A DNA stretch of 56,712 nucleotides, from positions 1 through 56,712 of the forward strand of contig CAZCHH010000014.1 in the NCBI GenBank assembly GCA_964498585.1. Direction: 5' to 3'. This document shows, piece by piece, positions 43,511 through 52,341 of this stretch. The translations under genes and the position numbers were made by a program. How positions within the stretch are numbered: position 1 is the stretch's first letter; each line of letters begins with the position of its first letter. Under the pieces are notes generated by a model that saw nothing but the letters and a program-made list of their open reading frames with translations, was not told the origin of the DNA and did no database searches. Source of the stretch: JAAYJM01 sp964498585. GTDB lineage: Bacteria > Bacteroidota > Ignavibacteria > Kapaibacteriales > UBA2268.

Positions 43511-44072
43511 TTTAAAATATTTCGTAAGCATTGTATTTTTATTATGCTTGTTTGCATGCACCGATGACCAGGTTACTAAATTTAGCAAATATAACAAAGG
43601 AACTATTCAAAGCGATTCTAATTGGGTGGAAGTAACTGAAATAGATACAGTTTATGATTTGTGCTTCTCCGCTGAAGACGTTATGAATGGAGTAGTATGC
43701 AGAAACCTTAATGATTATAAGACTTATTATGATTTAATTCAAAGCAGAATAAGTACTCTTAAGCAAAGACTATCTCAGGAACAAAGAAATGAAATGGGAC
43801 CATGCTATAAATATGACAGTTTAATACCGCCAGATATTGATTTTAACACCCGTGATTTAATACTCTTTGGAACAAATTGGGGTGGCTTTGCTGATACTGA
43901 AAGAAAATTATATTATAATTCTCAAACAGAAGAATATTTATACTTACTCACGATTTATGTTAATGACCCTTTTTCAAAGATATTAAATTGGTATGAAGAT
44001 GCAATAACAATTCCCAAACTTACAAATATAGAAAAAATCAGATTTGATACTGTGTTGGTAAATAGTAATTAA
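43503..44072 (+). CDS. Hypothetical lipoprotein
   Basis: A 189-residue protein with lipobox LFAC (Cys about residue 19) and a soluble domain with no recognised family. 'VCRNLNDYKTYYDLIQSR' and 'RDLILFGTNWGGFADTERKL' are the most distinctive segments; the domain is likely alpha/beta. Its first 8 bases and ribosome binding site are shared with the gene at 38934 through the duplicated 156 bp. The protease gene starts 10 bp downstream. Confidence 0.75.
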   Translation: MKALKYFVSIVFLLCLFACTDDQVTKFSKYNKGTIQSDSNWVEVTEIDTVYDLCFSAEDVMNGVVCRNLNDYKTYYDLIQSRISTLKQRLSQEQRNEMGPCYKYDSLIPPDIDFNTRDLILFGTNWGGFADTERKLYYNSQTEEYLYLLTIYVNDPFSKILNWYEDAITIPKLTNIEKIRFDTVLVNSN

Positions 44073-44082
44073 AGAGGGTGAT

Positions 44083-46074
44083 ATGAACATTGTATTAAAA
44101 ATAAGAATATTTCTTTTAACAATTTTGTCTTTAATTTGTGTTGCCAACATTTCCAAATCACAGATATTAAATTATAGTAATTATAAACCAATAAGTTTTA
44201 CTTATAATTCATTCGAATTTCCTTTAACCCCATTTGAAAATGTTGTTAATTTAGAAATGCCAAGTTTCAACAAAGATTCTTTGTTAGAAGAAGATATAAT
44301 AAACGATAGCTTAGGTTTTCCTTTTAGGTATGGATACGATTATAAGGTTAACTACAATTTAAATAATATTGGAACATGGGATACATTAGAAAATGGAGAT
44401 AGGTTATGGAGATTAAAAATTATATGCTCTGGAGCTTATTCAATAAATTTAGTTTATAACAATTTTTATTTACCAGAAAATTCAATGTTTTTCATATATA
44501 ATGAAGAACAAAACTATGTTCTTGGTCCTTATACAGAAAGAATAAACAGGAATTATGATGAATATGCCACAGGTCTCATTCCTGGCTCAACAACTATATT
44601 AGAATATTTTGAGCCATTTCAAAAAAGAGGACTTGGAACAATTGAATTATCGAATATAATATATGCTTATAAAAATATTGTTGAGTTTTATTTAAATAAC
44701 AATAGTCCAATAGGATTAAAATCACCACAGTTATTAAGTTCAGGTTCTTGCAATAGAGATGTTAAATGTTCTGAAGGTGCTGATTGGTGCAGAGAAATAT
44801 TTTCAGTGTCAAGGGTATTAGTTGGTAACGGTCATCTATGTTCTGGTTCCTTAATAAATAATGCTAGAGAAGATTTTACACCATACTATTTAACAGCAAA
44901 TCATTGCAATTCAGGAAACCCAAATACTTGGGTATTTGAATTTGGTTATAGGCGTTCTGGTTGTGGCTCTGGAGGTTTATATCAAACCGTACAATATACG
45001 GGAGCTGATTTAATCTCACATTGGTCATTATCAGATTTTGCTTTACTTAGATTATTAGAACCACCTGAATCGGGTGACTATATTGTAACTTATTTTAATG
45101 GCTGGGATAGAAGCAATGATATGCCTAATAGTACCACTTGTATTCATCATCCCAGTGGCGATGTAATGAAAATTTCTCATGATTATGAATCACCAGTTAT
45201 ATGTGATTATTTATCAACAACAGGAACATCACATTGGAAAGTAATTTGGAATGTAGGAACTACTGAACCTGGTTCTTCAGGTGCTCCATTATTTAACACC
45301 TTAAAGAATGTTATTGGCCAATTACATGGTGGCTATGCATCTTGTTCAAATCAAAATGGACCTGATTACTACGGTAGATTTAATATTTCTTGGGAAGGTG
45401 GTGGAACACCCCAAACCCGTCTTAAAGATTGGCTTGACCCAGAAAACACTGGAATTGAAGTTTTAAATGGTATAGCTTTACCTTATCTTCATTATGGTCG
45501 GAACATTAATAATGGAGATGTACGTAATTTAACAGCTTATGATATATTAAAAATTGGAAGTAATACTTATGCCCCATATACTGTTCATCCAGGTGGCAAC
45601 TTGTCATTAAAAGATGGAAGAGAAATTGTAATTCGACCTTGCACAAAAATTGTTGAAGGTTCAACTTTTAGAGCTTATATTGATGATATTTCCTGTAACG
45701 ATATGATTTATTTTCAATATCAAAGCGCTGAGAGTGAATATGGAGGAAATGTTTGTGGTTCATATCCGCCAAGGATTGGCGTAGAAGATTCAGAACCTCT
45801 TCAAACATTTGAGAATGTGAATTTATCCATTATTCCCAATCCATTTTCAAGCAGCACTACAATAACAATTACTTTGCCTGAAGCGGATAACGTGAACCTT
45901 GCTGTATTTGATATGTTAGGCAGAAAAATATACGAATTTGCAAACGGTGCTTACTTTTCAACTGGCGAGCATAGATTTACTCTTGAAAGCCAAAATTTAG
46001 AATCAGGAATGTTTTACGTCAATTTTGCAACTAAAAACAACTACATCAGCAAATCGCTTATTTTAGTAAAGTAG
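44083..46074 (+). CDS. T9SS-exported trypsin-like serine endopeptidase
   Basis: A 663-residue secreted protease. A signal peptide and an about 200-residue pro-region precede the S1 domain. Catalytic His is in 'YYLTANHCNSGNP', Asp in 'LSDFALLRLLEPPESGD' and Ser in 'TTEPGSSGAPLFN', with Cys pairs as in lysyl-endopeptidase-type enzymes. The C-terminal 75 residues are a type A T9SS domain ('SIIPNPFSSSTTITITLPEA', 'LESGMFYVNFATKN...SLILVK'). An upstream module 'DGREIVIRPCTKIVEGSTFRAYI' resembles the one in the phospholipase-like gene. It is likely an extracellular nutrient-scavenging or predatory protease. Confidence 0.88.
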   Translation: MNIVLKIRIFLLTILSLICVANISKSQILNYSNYKPISFTYNSFEFPLTPFENVVNLEMPSFNKDSLLEEDIINDSLGFPFRYGYDYKVNYNLNNIGTWDTLENGDRLWRLKIICSGAYSINLVYNNFYLPENSMFFIYNEEQNYVLGPYTERINRNYDEYATGLIPGSTTILEYFEPFQKRGLGTIELSNIIYAYKNIVEFYLNNNSPIGLKSPQLLSSGSCNRDVKCSEGADWCREIFSVSRVLVGNGHLCSGSLINNAREDFTPYYLTANHCNSGNPNTWVFEFGYRRSGCGSGGLYQTVQYTGADLISHWSLSDFALLRLLEPPESGDYIVTYFNGWDRSNDMPNSTTCIHHPSGDVMKISHDYESPVICDYLSTTGTSHWKVIWNVGTTEPGSSGAPLFNTLKNVIGQLHGGYASCSNQNGPDYYGRFNISWEGGGTPQTRLKDWLDPENTGIEVLNGIALPYLHYGRNINNGDVRNLTAYDILKIGSNTYAPYTVHPGGNLSLKDGREIVIRPCTKIVEGSTFRAYIDDISCNDMIYFQYQSAESEYGGNVCGSYPPRIGVEDSEPLQTFENVNLSIIPNPFSSSTTITITLPEADNVNLAVFDMLGRKIYEFANGAYFSTGEHRFTLESQNLESGMFYVNFATKNNYISKSLILVK

Positions 46075-46138
46075 TTTTTTCAATACAACTTTCCGTAAGT
46101 AACATTGGCTTTCCGAAAGTTTCTTTAGCTTAAATGCA

Positions 46139-46175
46139 AAGAAGTCCTACATCTCCAAGAAGAGTAGGACTTCTT
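46139..46175. terminator. Bidirectional hairpin between protease and nrfH genes
   Basis: 12-bp perfect stem aagaagtcctac (46139-46150) / gtaggacttctt (46164-46175) with a 13-nt loop, in the convergent gap. Weak T-runs on both sides. Confidence 0.7.
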
Positions 46176-46176
46176 C

Positions 46177-46221
46177 CTAAACTATCTAAACTTTCTAAAC
46201 TATCTAAACTTTCTAAACCTT
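46177..46221 (+). repeat. 9-bp tandem repeat
   Basis: Five 9-bp units alternating ctaaactat and ctaaacttt (last ctaaacctt), directly after the terminator hairpin and 13 bp before the nrfH stop codon. Non-coding. Confidence 0.9.
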
Positions 46222-46233
46222 CTGTCTAAGCTT

Positions 46234-46785
46234 CTACTGCTTCTTTTGTTTGATACTTTTATCTAACCATTTGGGTAAAGCTGGACTAAGCCCGGGAACA
46301 ATCGCATTTGGTGTGGAAGCAAGAGAATTAACTCTTCCGTGGGGAACCTCGCGATGGCAGTCCCAGCAAAGATTTCCTTCGCCAAGTGTGTAATTATGAC
46401 CTGTTACGTTAATAGCCGAAACCGGATTTAACTGATTTATGTGGCATCGGATACAATTTTCCTGCACAGCTGTTTTTCCTGCTTCTTTAATTTGAATTAC
46501 CTGAGGTTCAAGACGCAATGTAAACATACTGGCATGTCTTAATCCGTCAGTTGCTTTAAAATAATACTTTCTAACTAAGTTATTATGAGGGACATGGCAA
46601 TCGTTGCAGTTCGTCCATTCCCGGTGGCTGCTATGCTGCCAGGTTGCATATTGCGGTGTCATAATATGACAATTTATGCAAGCAGTCGGCTCATCTGAAA
46701 GATAAGATGGTGCATTTGATATTTGAACTATTGTAAGTCCTAATCCGACTGCTATTCCGGCAAAGATGATGAATAAGTTTTGCAT
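46234..46785 (-). CDS. nrfH: Cytochrome c nitrite reductase small subunit NrfH
   Basis: A 183-residue membrane-anchored tetraheme cytochrome of the NapC/NirT family. One N-terminal helix (about residues 4-22) is followed by four CxxCH sites: CINCH, CNDCH, CIRCH, CWDCH. The first has the NrfH-type 'CHIM' (Met-ligated heme) and the axial His sites 'SSHREW' and 'DGLRHAS' are present. NrfH passes quinol electrons to NrfA. No nrfA gene is adjacent on either side, which is unusual because nrfHA is normally an operon. Confidence 0.92.
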   Translation of the reverse strand: MQNLFIIFAGIAVGLGLTIVQISNAPSYLSDEPTACINCHIMTPQYATWQHSSHREWTNCNDCHVPHNNLVRKYYFKATDGLRHASMFTLRLEPQVIQIKEAGKTAVQENCIRCHINQLNPVSAINVTGHNYTLGEGNLCWDCHREVPHGRVNSLASTPNAIVPGLSPALPKWLDKSIKQKKQ

Positions 46786-46855
46786 AAAGTATTTTATTTG
46801 AATTTTTTAAATTTTTTATTAACTATAAAATAGCAAAACAACAGAATCCAAAATG

Positions 46856-48568
46856 TTAATCAACAGAAAAATCTTCCTTAGCTATGTCTTTTATCCTTAA
46901 CTGTATAGTAGGATGACCGAAGAAATTCGTTTCTTCAAGATGATAAATTATTGTGAAAGGTTTTCTGTCAGAACAAAAATGAGATTTATCCAGTAAATTA
47001 TATCCAATAGCATCAATAGCAAAATTAGATTGCAAAGCACGGAATTTAATATTATTATTGCCTACAACTTTAATGCCGTTTGTAGAAATAACTCCTCTCG
47101 AAAGAAATACTGGTTTAAAATTATCATAACCGAACGGAGCAAATTTTCTTAAAACCTGAATAAAATTAGGTGATAGTTCATTTAAATCTAATTCAGTATC
47201 AATAAACTGTTCGTTTTTAATCATATCGTCAGTAATCAAACTTCTTGCTATTTCGTCGAATTGTTCCCGCAGTATTGGAACGCTTTTTTCTTCTAAAGTA
47301 ATACCGGCAGCGTGCTTATGTCCACCGAATTCAATAAGAAGTGAAGAGCATTTTTTTAATGCTTTATAAACATCAAACTTAGAAATACTTCTGGCTGAAC
47401 CTTTAGCAAGTCCATCCATAGTAGTAAGAATTATTGACGGTAAATGATATTTATCAACGAGTCGCGAAGCAACAATACCAATAACGCCGGCATGCCAGTT
47501 TGGAGAATGAATGACAATAGAGCGTCTGTTCGGGTCTTGAAGCAATTTATCAGCCATCGGAATAGCTTCTTCGAATGTTTTTTCGTCGAAAATGCGTCTT
47601 CGTCTGTTTTCCTGTTCGAGTTCCTGAGCGATTCTGAAAGCAGTAAGTTCATTTTTTTGGATCATCATTTCCACTGCACGGCTTGCATCACCAAGACGCC
47701 CTGCTGCATTAATCAGTGGGGCTAAAGAGTAAATAATGTTTAAAGCTGTTATATTCCCAACTTTTAAATTGGTACATTCCAAAAGACCTTTTATTCCGGG
47801 ACGCGGATTCTCATTTAGCTGTTTTAACCCAAAGTAGGAAAGAATCCTGTTTTCATTTATCAAAGGAACCATATCGGCTGCCGATGCTATAGCAACATAG
47901 TCAAGATAAGAAAAAGCAACGTCTGGAATGTTTAATTTCTTTGAAATTGCTTGAATTAGCTTAAAAGTAACCCCACAGGCGGCAAGATTTTTAAAAGGAT
48001 ATTTACAATTTGGCTTGAGAGGGTCTAAAATAGCAAGAGCCGGTGGAAGTGTTTCACCCGGTTCGTGGTGGTCACAGATTATTGTTTCAATGCCACGCTT
48101 AGCAGCATATTCTAGTGCTTCATAAGAAGTAACTCCAAGGTCAACAGTGATTAGTAACTTTGTATTTAACTGCTTGGCTTTATTGATACTTATGTGTGGA
48201 ATACCATAGCCGTCAATAAATCTGTCCGGAATATAATACCCTACCTTTCCTCCAATTTCCCTAAGAAATTCGAGTAGCATCGAAGCACTTGCAGTACCAT
48301 CTACATCGTAATCGCCGTGAATCCAGATTTGTTCCTGTTTGTTTATTGCTGATATTATTCTATCAACAGCTACATCCATTCCATTCATTAAAAATGGGTC
48401 ATGAAGCAAATCTAACGATGGCTCAAAAAAATTCCTAACATTTGCTGATTCAGAAATCCCGCGAGCAAGCAATACTCTTGCTAAGCTTTTGGGAATATTA
48501 TTACTATTTACTAATTCTTGGACTGCACTTTCATCTGGTTTCTGTCTAAATTTCCAAATATAATTCAA
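46856..48568 (-). CDS. recJ: Single-stranded-DNA-specific exonuclease RecJ
   Basis: A 570-residue RecJ. DHH-superfamily motifs: 'WIHGDYDVDGTASASMLLEF' (I), 'LLITVDLGVTSYEAL' (II), 'TIICDHHEPGETLPPA' (III), then 'INAAGRLGDASRA'. The C-terminal DHHA1 domain has 'GIVASRLVDKYHLPSIILT' and 'EFGGHKHAAGITLE'. An OB-like end follows. It degrades ssDNA 5' to 3' in repair and recombination. It is co-directional with nrfH (70 bp gap). Confidence 0.97.
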   Translation of the reverse strand: MNYIWKFRQKPDESAVQELVNSNNIPKSLARVLLARGISESANVRNFFEPSLDLLHDPFLMNGMDVAVDRIISAINKQEQIWIHGDYDVDGTASASMLLEFLREIGGKVGYYIPDRFIDGYGIPHISINKAKQLNTKLLITVDLGVTSYEALEYAAKRGIETIICDHHEPGETLPPALAILDPLKPNCKYPFKNLAACGVTFKLIQAISKKLNIPDVAFSYLDYVAIASAADMVPLINENRILSYFGLKQLNENPRPGIKGLLECTNLKVGNITALNIIYSLAPLINAAGRLGDASRAVEMMIQKNELTAFRIAQELEQENRRRRIFDEKTFEEAIPMADKLLQDPNRRSIVIHSPNWHAGVIGIVASRLVDKYHLPSIILTTMDGLAKGSARSISKFDVYKALKKCSSLLIEFGGHKHAAGITLEEKSVPILREQFDEIARSLITDDMIKNEQFIDTELDLNELSPNFIQVLRKFAPFGYDNFKPVFLSRGVISTNGIKVVGNNNIKFRALQSNFAIDAIGYNLLDKSHFCSDRKPFTIIYHLEETNFFGHPTIQLRIKDIAKEDFSVD

Positions 48569-48716
48569 ATTATTTACACTTAATTATTAAAATTTTATCA
48601 AATTTAACAAAATATTAATTAATCAACAAAAAAAAGTGTAAAATTTTACACACTTTTACAATATTTTTTTTTTATTGCGTTTTTATATAAAAATTTTATT
48701 AATGTTTTTTTGTTTT

Positions 48717-49151
48717 ATGAAAAAGATTTTTGTTGTTTTTATTTTACTAATTGCTATTATTTCATTATCTTACTATAATTATCAAAAATATGACTACAAA
48801 TATTTTAAGGAAATTAGAAATGGGAAAGAATATTTTAATGGGGGACTAAAAGTTTTAGAAATTTATAATGAAAATTCTCTTTTTGCTGCAAATACTTTTG
48901 ATACTCTTATAATTAAAAATTACAACAGTTTTATTGAAAATGCTGATACAATTAAAGTAGGAGATATTCTCAGTATAAAAGCTACGATTATCAATCCAGA
49001 CACCGTTTCTGCTTATTATGTCCATATACAAAAACCACGAATTTGGAAAGTTATTATTTCACTAATTCCTTTTTTTATTATTGCCTATTTCTTTTTTAAA
49101 TATTTTAGATTCGATTTCAAAAAATTAATTTTTATAAGAAAAAATGCCTGA
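48717..49151 (+). CDS. Small hypothetical membrane protein
   Basis: A 144-residue protein from ATG 48717. Upstream TTG 48675 or ATG 48702 would give poorly-formed extra hydrophobic residues, so 48717 is preferred. A helix at each end ('IFVVFILLIAIISLSYY', 'VIISLIPFFIIAYFFFKYF') flanks an approximately 80-residue beta-rich domain ('VGDILSIKATIINPDTVSAY'). No family was recognised. It overlaps the next gene by 8 bp. Confidence 0.7.
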   Translation: MKKIFVVFILLIAIISLSYYNYQKYDYKYFKEIRNGKEYFNGGLKVLEIYNENSLFAANTFDTLIIKNYNSFIENADTIKVGDILSIKATIINPDTVSAYYVHIQKPRIWKVIISLIPFFIIAYFFFKYFRFDFKKLIFIRKNA

Positions 49152-49593
49152 TATCATTACTCATACTACATTTGCATATTTAATACGTAAAAGAAACTGG
49201 GATATTCATTTCTTAATTCTTTTTCTGTTGGGAGCAATGCTTCCGGATTTGCTCACTCGCCCTTTTACTACTTTTTTCAAACCAGAGCAATACTTTATAA
49301 ATGCTTCTCATACCCCATTAGTAGTACTACTTTGGATTATCTTAATTTCTCAATTTTTTGAAAGAGAAATTCGTTGGCAAGTTTTTAAATATATTTCTCT
49401 AGGGACATTGACTCATTTTTTCTTGGATTTATTCCAAATAAGCACAAATAATATAGGTTACCAATTGCTTTTCCCTTTTTCTGAGTGGAATTTCTCTTTC
49501 AATCTGTTTTGGGCTGATGAATCAATTTTCATTGCTCCGATTATGGCTATTATATTTTTAATTGATTTTTATTTTTTCAAAAAGAAGAAATGA
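49144..49593 (+). CDS. YdjM/DUF457-like membrane protein
   Basis: A 149-residue protein with about four membrane helices. 'MPDIITHTTFAYLI', 'LLGAMLPDLLTRP', 'NASHTPLVVLLW' and 'LGTLTHFFLDLFQ' conserve the H/D pattern of the YdjM/LexA-regulated membrane-bound putative metal-dependent hydrolase group (DUF457). Catalytic activity is unproven. It overlaps the preceding membrane protein gene by 8 bp and is probably its partner. Confidence 0.72.
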   Translation: MPDIITHTTFAYLIRKRNWDIHFLILFLLGAMLPDLLTRPFTTFFKPEQYFINASHTPLVVLLWIILISQFFEREIRWQVFKYISLGTLTHFFLDLFQISTNNIGYQLLFPFSEWNFSFNLFWADESIFIAPIMAIIFLIDFYFFKKKK

Positions 49594-49669
49594 AAAATTT
49601 TCTCTTTAAATTCAATTAAATTTTAATTAAATTGTTATTTTTTATTAATAAAATTATAAAGAGGTAAAT

Positions 49670-51730
49670 ATGTCTAAATTTATTATTACATTTATTATTG
49701 CCATTGCACTAATTTCAAGTAGTTGCGGCAAAAAATCAGACACCGATTCTTCGAAAGGAAGCAGCAAAATGGGTTTCATTGATAAAAGCACTATCGAAAA
49801 AACTATTGATGAATTAGTAAAAAAATACGGTGATGGAAGCAAAACCCGCATTGAAAAAGGTATAAATCAGGCAGCAATGCTTTGGACAGAAAAAGATGGA
49901 AGCAAAAAAGATTTTACTGCCTATTGTGTTGAAAATTTCATTAATGACCCTGCCCAGCTTGAACTTGTATTCACTCGTTTACAAGATAAGTTCCACTCTC
50001 TATTAGGTCATTTTAACAAAATGCAGCTTGATTTGAATTTACCCTTGCATTTAAATATTGGTGAAATTCTCCCCGTTGACCAAACTATGGCTGGATACAA
50101 TCCTGCTGCACATTTACAGGAAGATTTATTTCAAAACAAAGTCGCATTCTATATTCTTTTGAATTTCTCTGTTTATTCCTTAACAGAAAAAGACCAGCTT
50201 TCAGCAAACTGGAACCGTCTTGATTGGGCATATTCAAAAATCACCTCTATGTTCCTCGCCAGACCGCCTGCAGAATTGCTTCAAAAGTCAAGTGAAGTTC
50301 GCACTAATGCCGATACTTATATTTCTGAATATAACATTATGGCTGGCTATTTGACAGACAGCACCGGAGCAAACTATTTTCCACAGGACAAAAAATTGAT
50401 TAGCCACTGGAACCTTCGTGATGAGTTAAAATCCCAATACAGCGCTCCCGATGGACTTTATAAGCAACAAATGATTTATCAGGTAATGCAAAGAATAATT
50501 GCTCAGGATATTCCTCAAATGGTCATCAATAATGACAAAGTTACCTGGGACCCATTTAAAAATGTAGTCTTTGAAAATGGAAAGCAAATTGAAGCAAAGT
50601 CAGAGCCGAACACACGCTATCAACATCTTTTAAACTGTTTTAAAGCAGAATATTCTTTAGACCCGTATTATCCGATATTCCCAACTTACATTCAAAGAAA
50701 ATTTGATGATGAAATGCAAATGCCTGTTGAGCAGGTTGAAGAATTATTTATTAAATTAATTTCAAGCCCAACAAGTAAAAAAGTAGCTGAGTTAATCAGC
50801 AAGCGACTTGGCAGACCACTTCAACCGTTTGATATTTGGTATGACGGATTCAAGGCACGCAGCAGCATTTCTGAGGAAGAACTAAATAAAATCACTTTAA
50901 ACAAATATCCAAGTGAACAGGCATTCGCAGCCGATATGCCAAATATTTTGCAAAAACTTGGCTATTCACCAGAAAAAGCAAAATTCATTAGTTCAAAAAT
51001 TGAAGTGCAGGCATCACGCGGCGCAGGCCACGCATGGGGCGCCGGTATGAAAGAAATGCAGTCTTATCTTCGCACTCGTCTTGCCGGAGTCGGTATGGAT
51101 TACAAAGGTTATAATATTGCCTGCCACGAATTTGGACATAACGTAGAACAAACAATAAACATTCAAGATGTTGACCATTTCCTTTTAAGCGGAGTTCCGA
51201 ATACCGCATTCACTGAAGCTTGGGCATTCGTTTTCCAAAAACGCGACCTCGATTTGCTCGGTATTAAAGAAAACAATCCAGACAAAGAATTTTTATTAGC
51301 ATTAGATAATTACTGGTCTTGCTTCGAAATTATGGGCGTTTCCCTCGTTGATATTAACGTTTGGAGATGGCTCTATAAAAATCCAAATGCAAATGCCGAA
51401 CAATTAAAAGAAGCCGTCATTTCAATTTCTAAAGAAATCTGGAACAAATACTATGCTGATATTTTTGGTGTGAAAGACGCTCCAATCCTTGCAATCTATT
51501 CACATATGATTGATTATCCTCTCTATCTTTCTGCATATCCAGTCGGACATCTGATTGAATTCCAAATTGAGCAATATATCCAAGGCAAAAATCTCGGTGA
51601 GGAAATGCAAAGAATGATTACTCAGGGCTGGATTACTCCAAATGCATGGATGAAAGGCGCCGTTGGCGAAGTTATATCTGTTGACCCAATTATTAATGCT
51701 ACAAATAAAGCGTTGGAAGTGATTAAATAA
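49670..51730 (+). CDS. HExxH zinc metallopeptidase lipoprotein
   Basis: A 686-residue lipoprotein (lipobox SSSC, Cys about residue 20). The peptidase site is 'IACHEFGHNVEQTINIQDVD' (HExxH at about residues 485-489), with a likely third Glu ligand in 'NTAFTEAWAFVFQKRDLDLL' about 30 residues later, a gluzincin layout. The long helical N-terminal part ('FINDPAQLELVFTRLQDKFH') recalls thimet-oligopeptidase-type or DPP III-type enzymes, but no exact family could be named. It is preceded by a good 'agaggt' ribosome binding site. It may be an outer-membrane peptide-processing enzyme. Confidence 0.72.
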   Translation: MSKFIITFIIAIALISSSCGKKSDTDSSKGSSKMGFIDKSTIEKTIDELVKKYGDGSKTRIEKGINQAAMLWTEKDGSKKDFTAYCVENFINDPAQLELVFTRLQDKFHSLLGHFNKMQLDLNLPLHLNIGEILPVDQTMAGYNPAAHLQEDLFQNKVAFYILLNFSVYSLTEKDQLSANWNRLDWAYSKITSMFLARPPAELLQKSSEVRTNADTYISEYNIMAGYLTDSTGANYFPQDKKLISHWNLRDELKSQYSAPDGLYKQQMIYQVMQRIIAQDIPQMVINNDKVTWDPFKNVVFENGKQIEAKSEPNTRYQHLLNCFKAEYSLDPYYPIFPTYIQRKFDDEMQMPVEQVEELFIKLISSPTSKKVAELISKRLGRPLQPFDIWYDGFKARSSISEEELNKITLNKYPSEQAFAADMPNILQKLGYSPEKAKFISSKIEVQASRGAGHAWGAGMKEMQSYLRTRLAGVGMDYKGYNIACHEFGHNVEQTINIQDVDHFLLSGVPNTAFTEAWAFVFQKRDLDLLGIKENNPDKEFLLALDNYWSCFEIMGVSLVDINVWRWLYKNPNANAEQLKEAVISISKEIWNKYYADIFGVKDAPILAIYSHMIDYPLYLSAYPVGHLIEFQIEQYIQGKNLGEEMQRMITQGWITPNAWMKGAVGEVISVDPIINATNKALEVIK

Positions 51731-52341
51731 TTGTTAATTGTTAATTGTTAGTGAATTTTTTAACTTGAGGTAAGTTTTTAAACTGTCATTCTGGCGTATG
51801 CCTGAATCCATCTTGGGAAAGCAAGTGAGCTTGCTCACGATACATTTGGGCAAGTCCAAATGCTTCATTGAAATAGCTAAAATTGAATAGCGTTGAATAA
51901 TAATAAGATGGATTTTGACATCCGTCAGAATGACAAGAGATTATTATCAGGTTTCCAATAAATTACAACACTAGCGGATAAAAACTAAAACGTTTACTTT
52001 TCGAGAAATGAACCATTTAGTCATAGGATGACTAGAAGTTACCCGATGACTTTTTTTGACTTACTGAAGCATTGAGAAAAATCTCAAACTATGCTGTAAC
52101 AATGACTTGTGTGGTTCCTCTCCTCCTATATTAGTAACATCATTGTTTTATCAAGTATAGCATTAACTCAGTAGCTGATTGTGATTTTAAGTTTGTCTAA
52201 ATATAACTTTTGACATTAATGCTGAAAATAATTTAATACTTAAATTTCTAAAGAACTTATTTACTTTGTTCTCAGAAGTGGAATACTGAAGATAAGTTAA
52301 TAAAATAAAAAATGATATTAATATTTTAGAGGATTTCTGCG
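51731..52341. repeat. Intergenic repeat cluster
   Basis: No gene. 51784-51935 is the inverted copy of the 152-bp element at 77-228. 51989-52015 ('aaacgtttacttttcgag') is the inverse of the 3138-3181 repeat, and 52062-52130 is a decayed 80-bp palindromic repeat. The rest is AT-rich. Confidence 0.75.
51784..51935 (-). repeat. 152-bp MITE-like element, copy 2 (inverted)
   Basis: Same length as 77-228 and nearly identical in inverse orientation, including the internal 'gtgagcaagctcac' palindrome region and the inverted ends. Confidence 0.85.

Noticed and set aside
43349..43597. Minus-strand frame over the second 156-bp repeat
   Set aside because: It is the antisense shadow of the duplicated coiled-coil tail; the identical shadow exists at 38696-38995.
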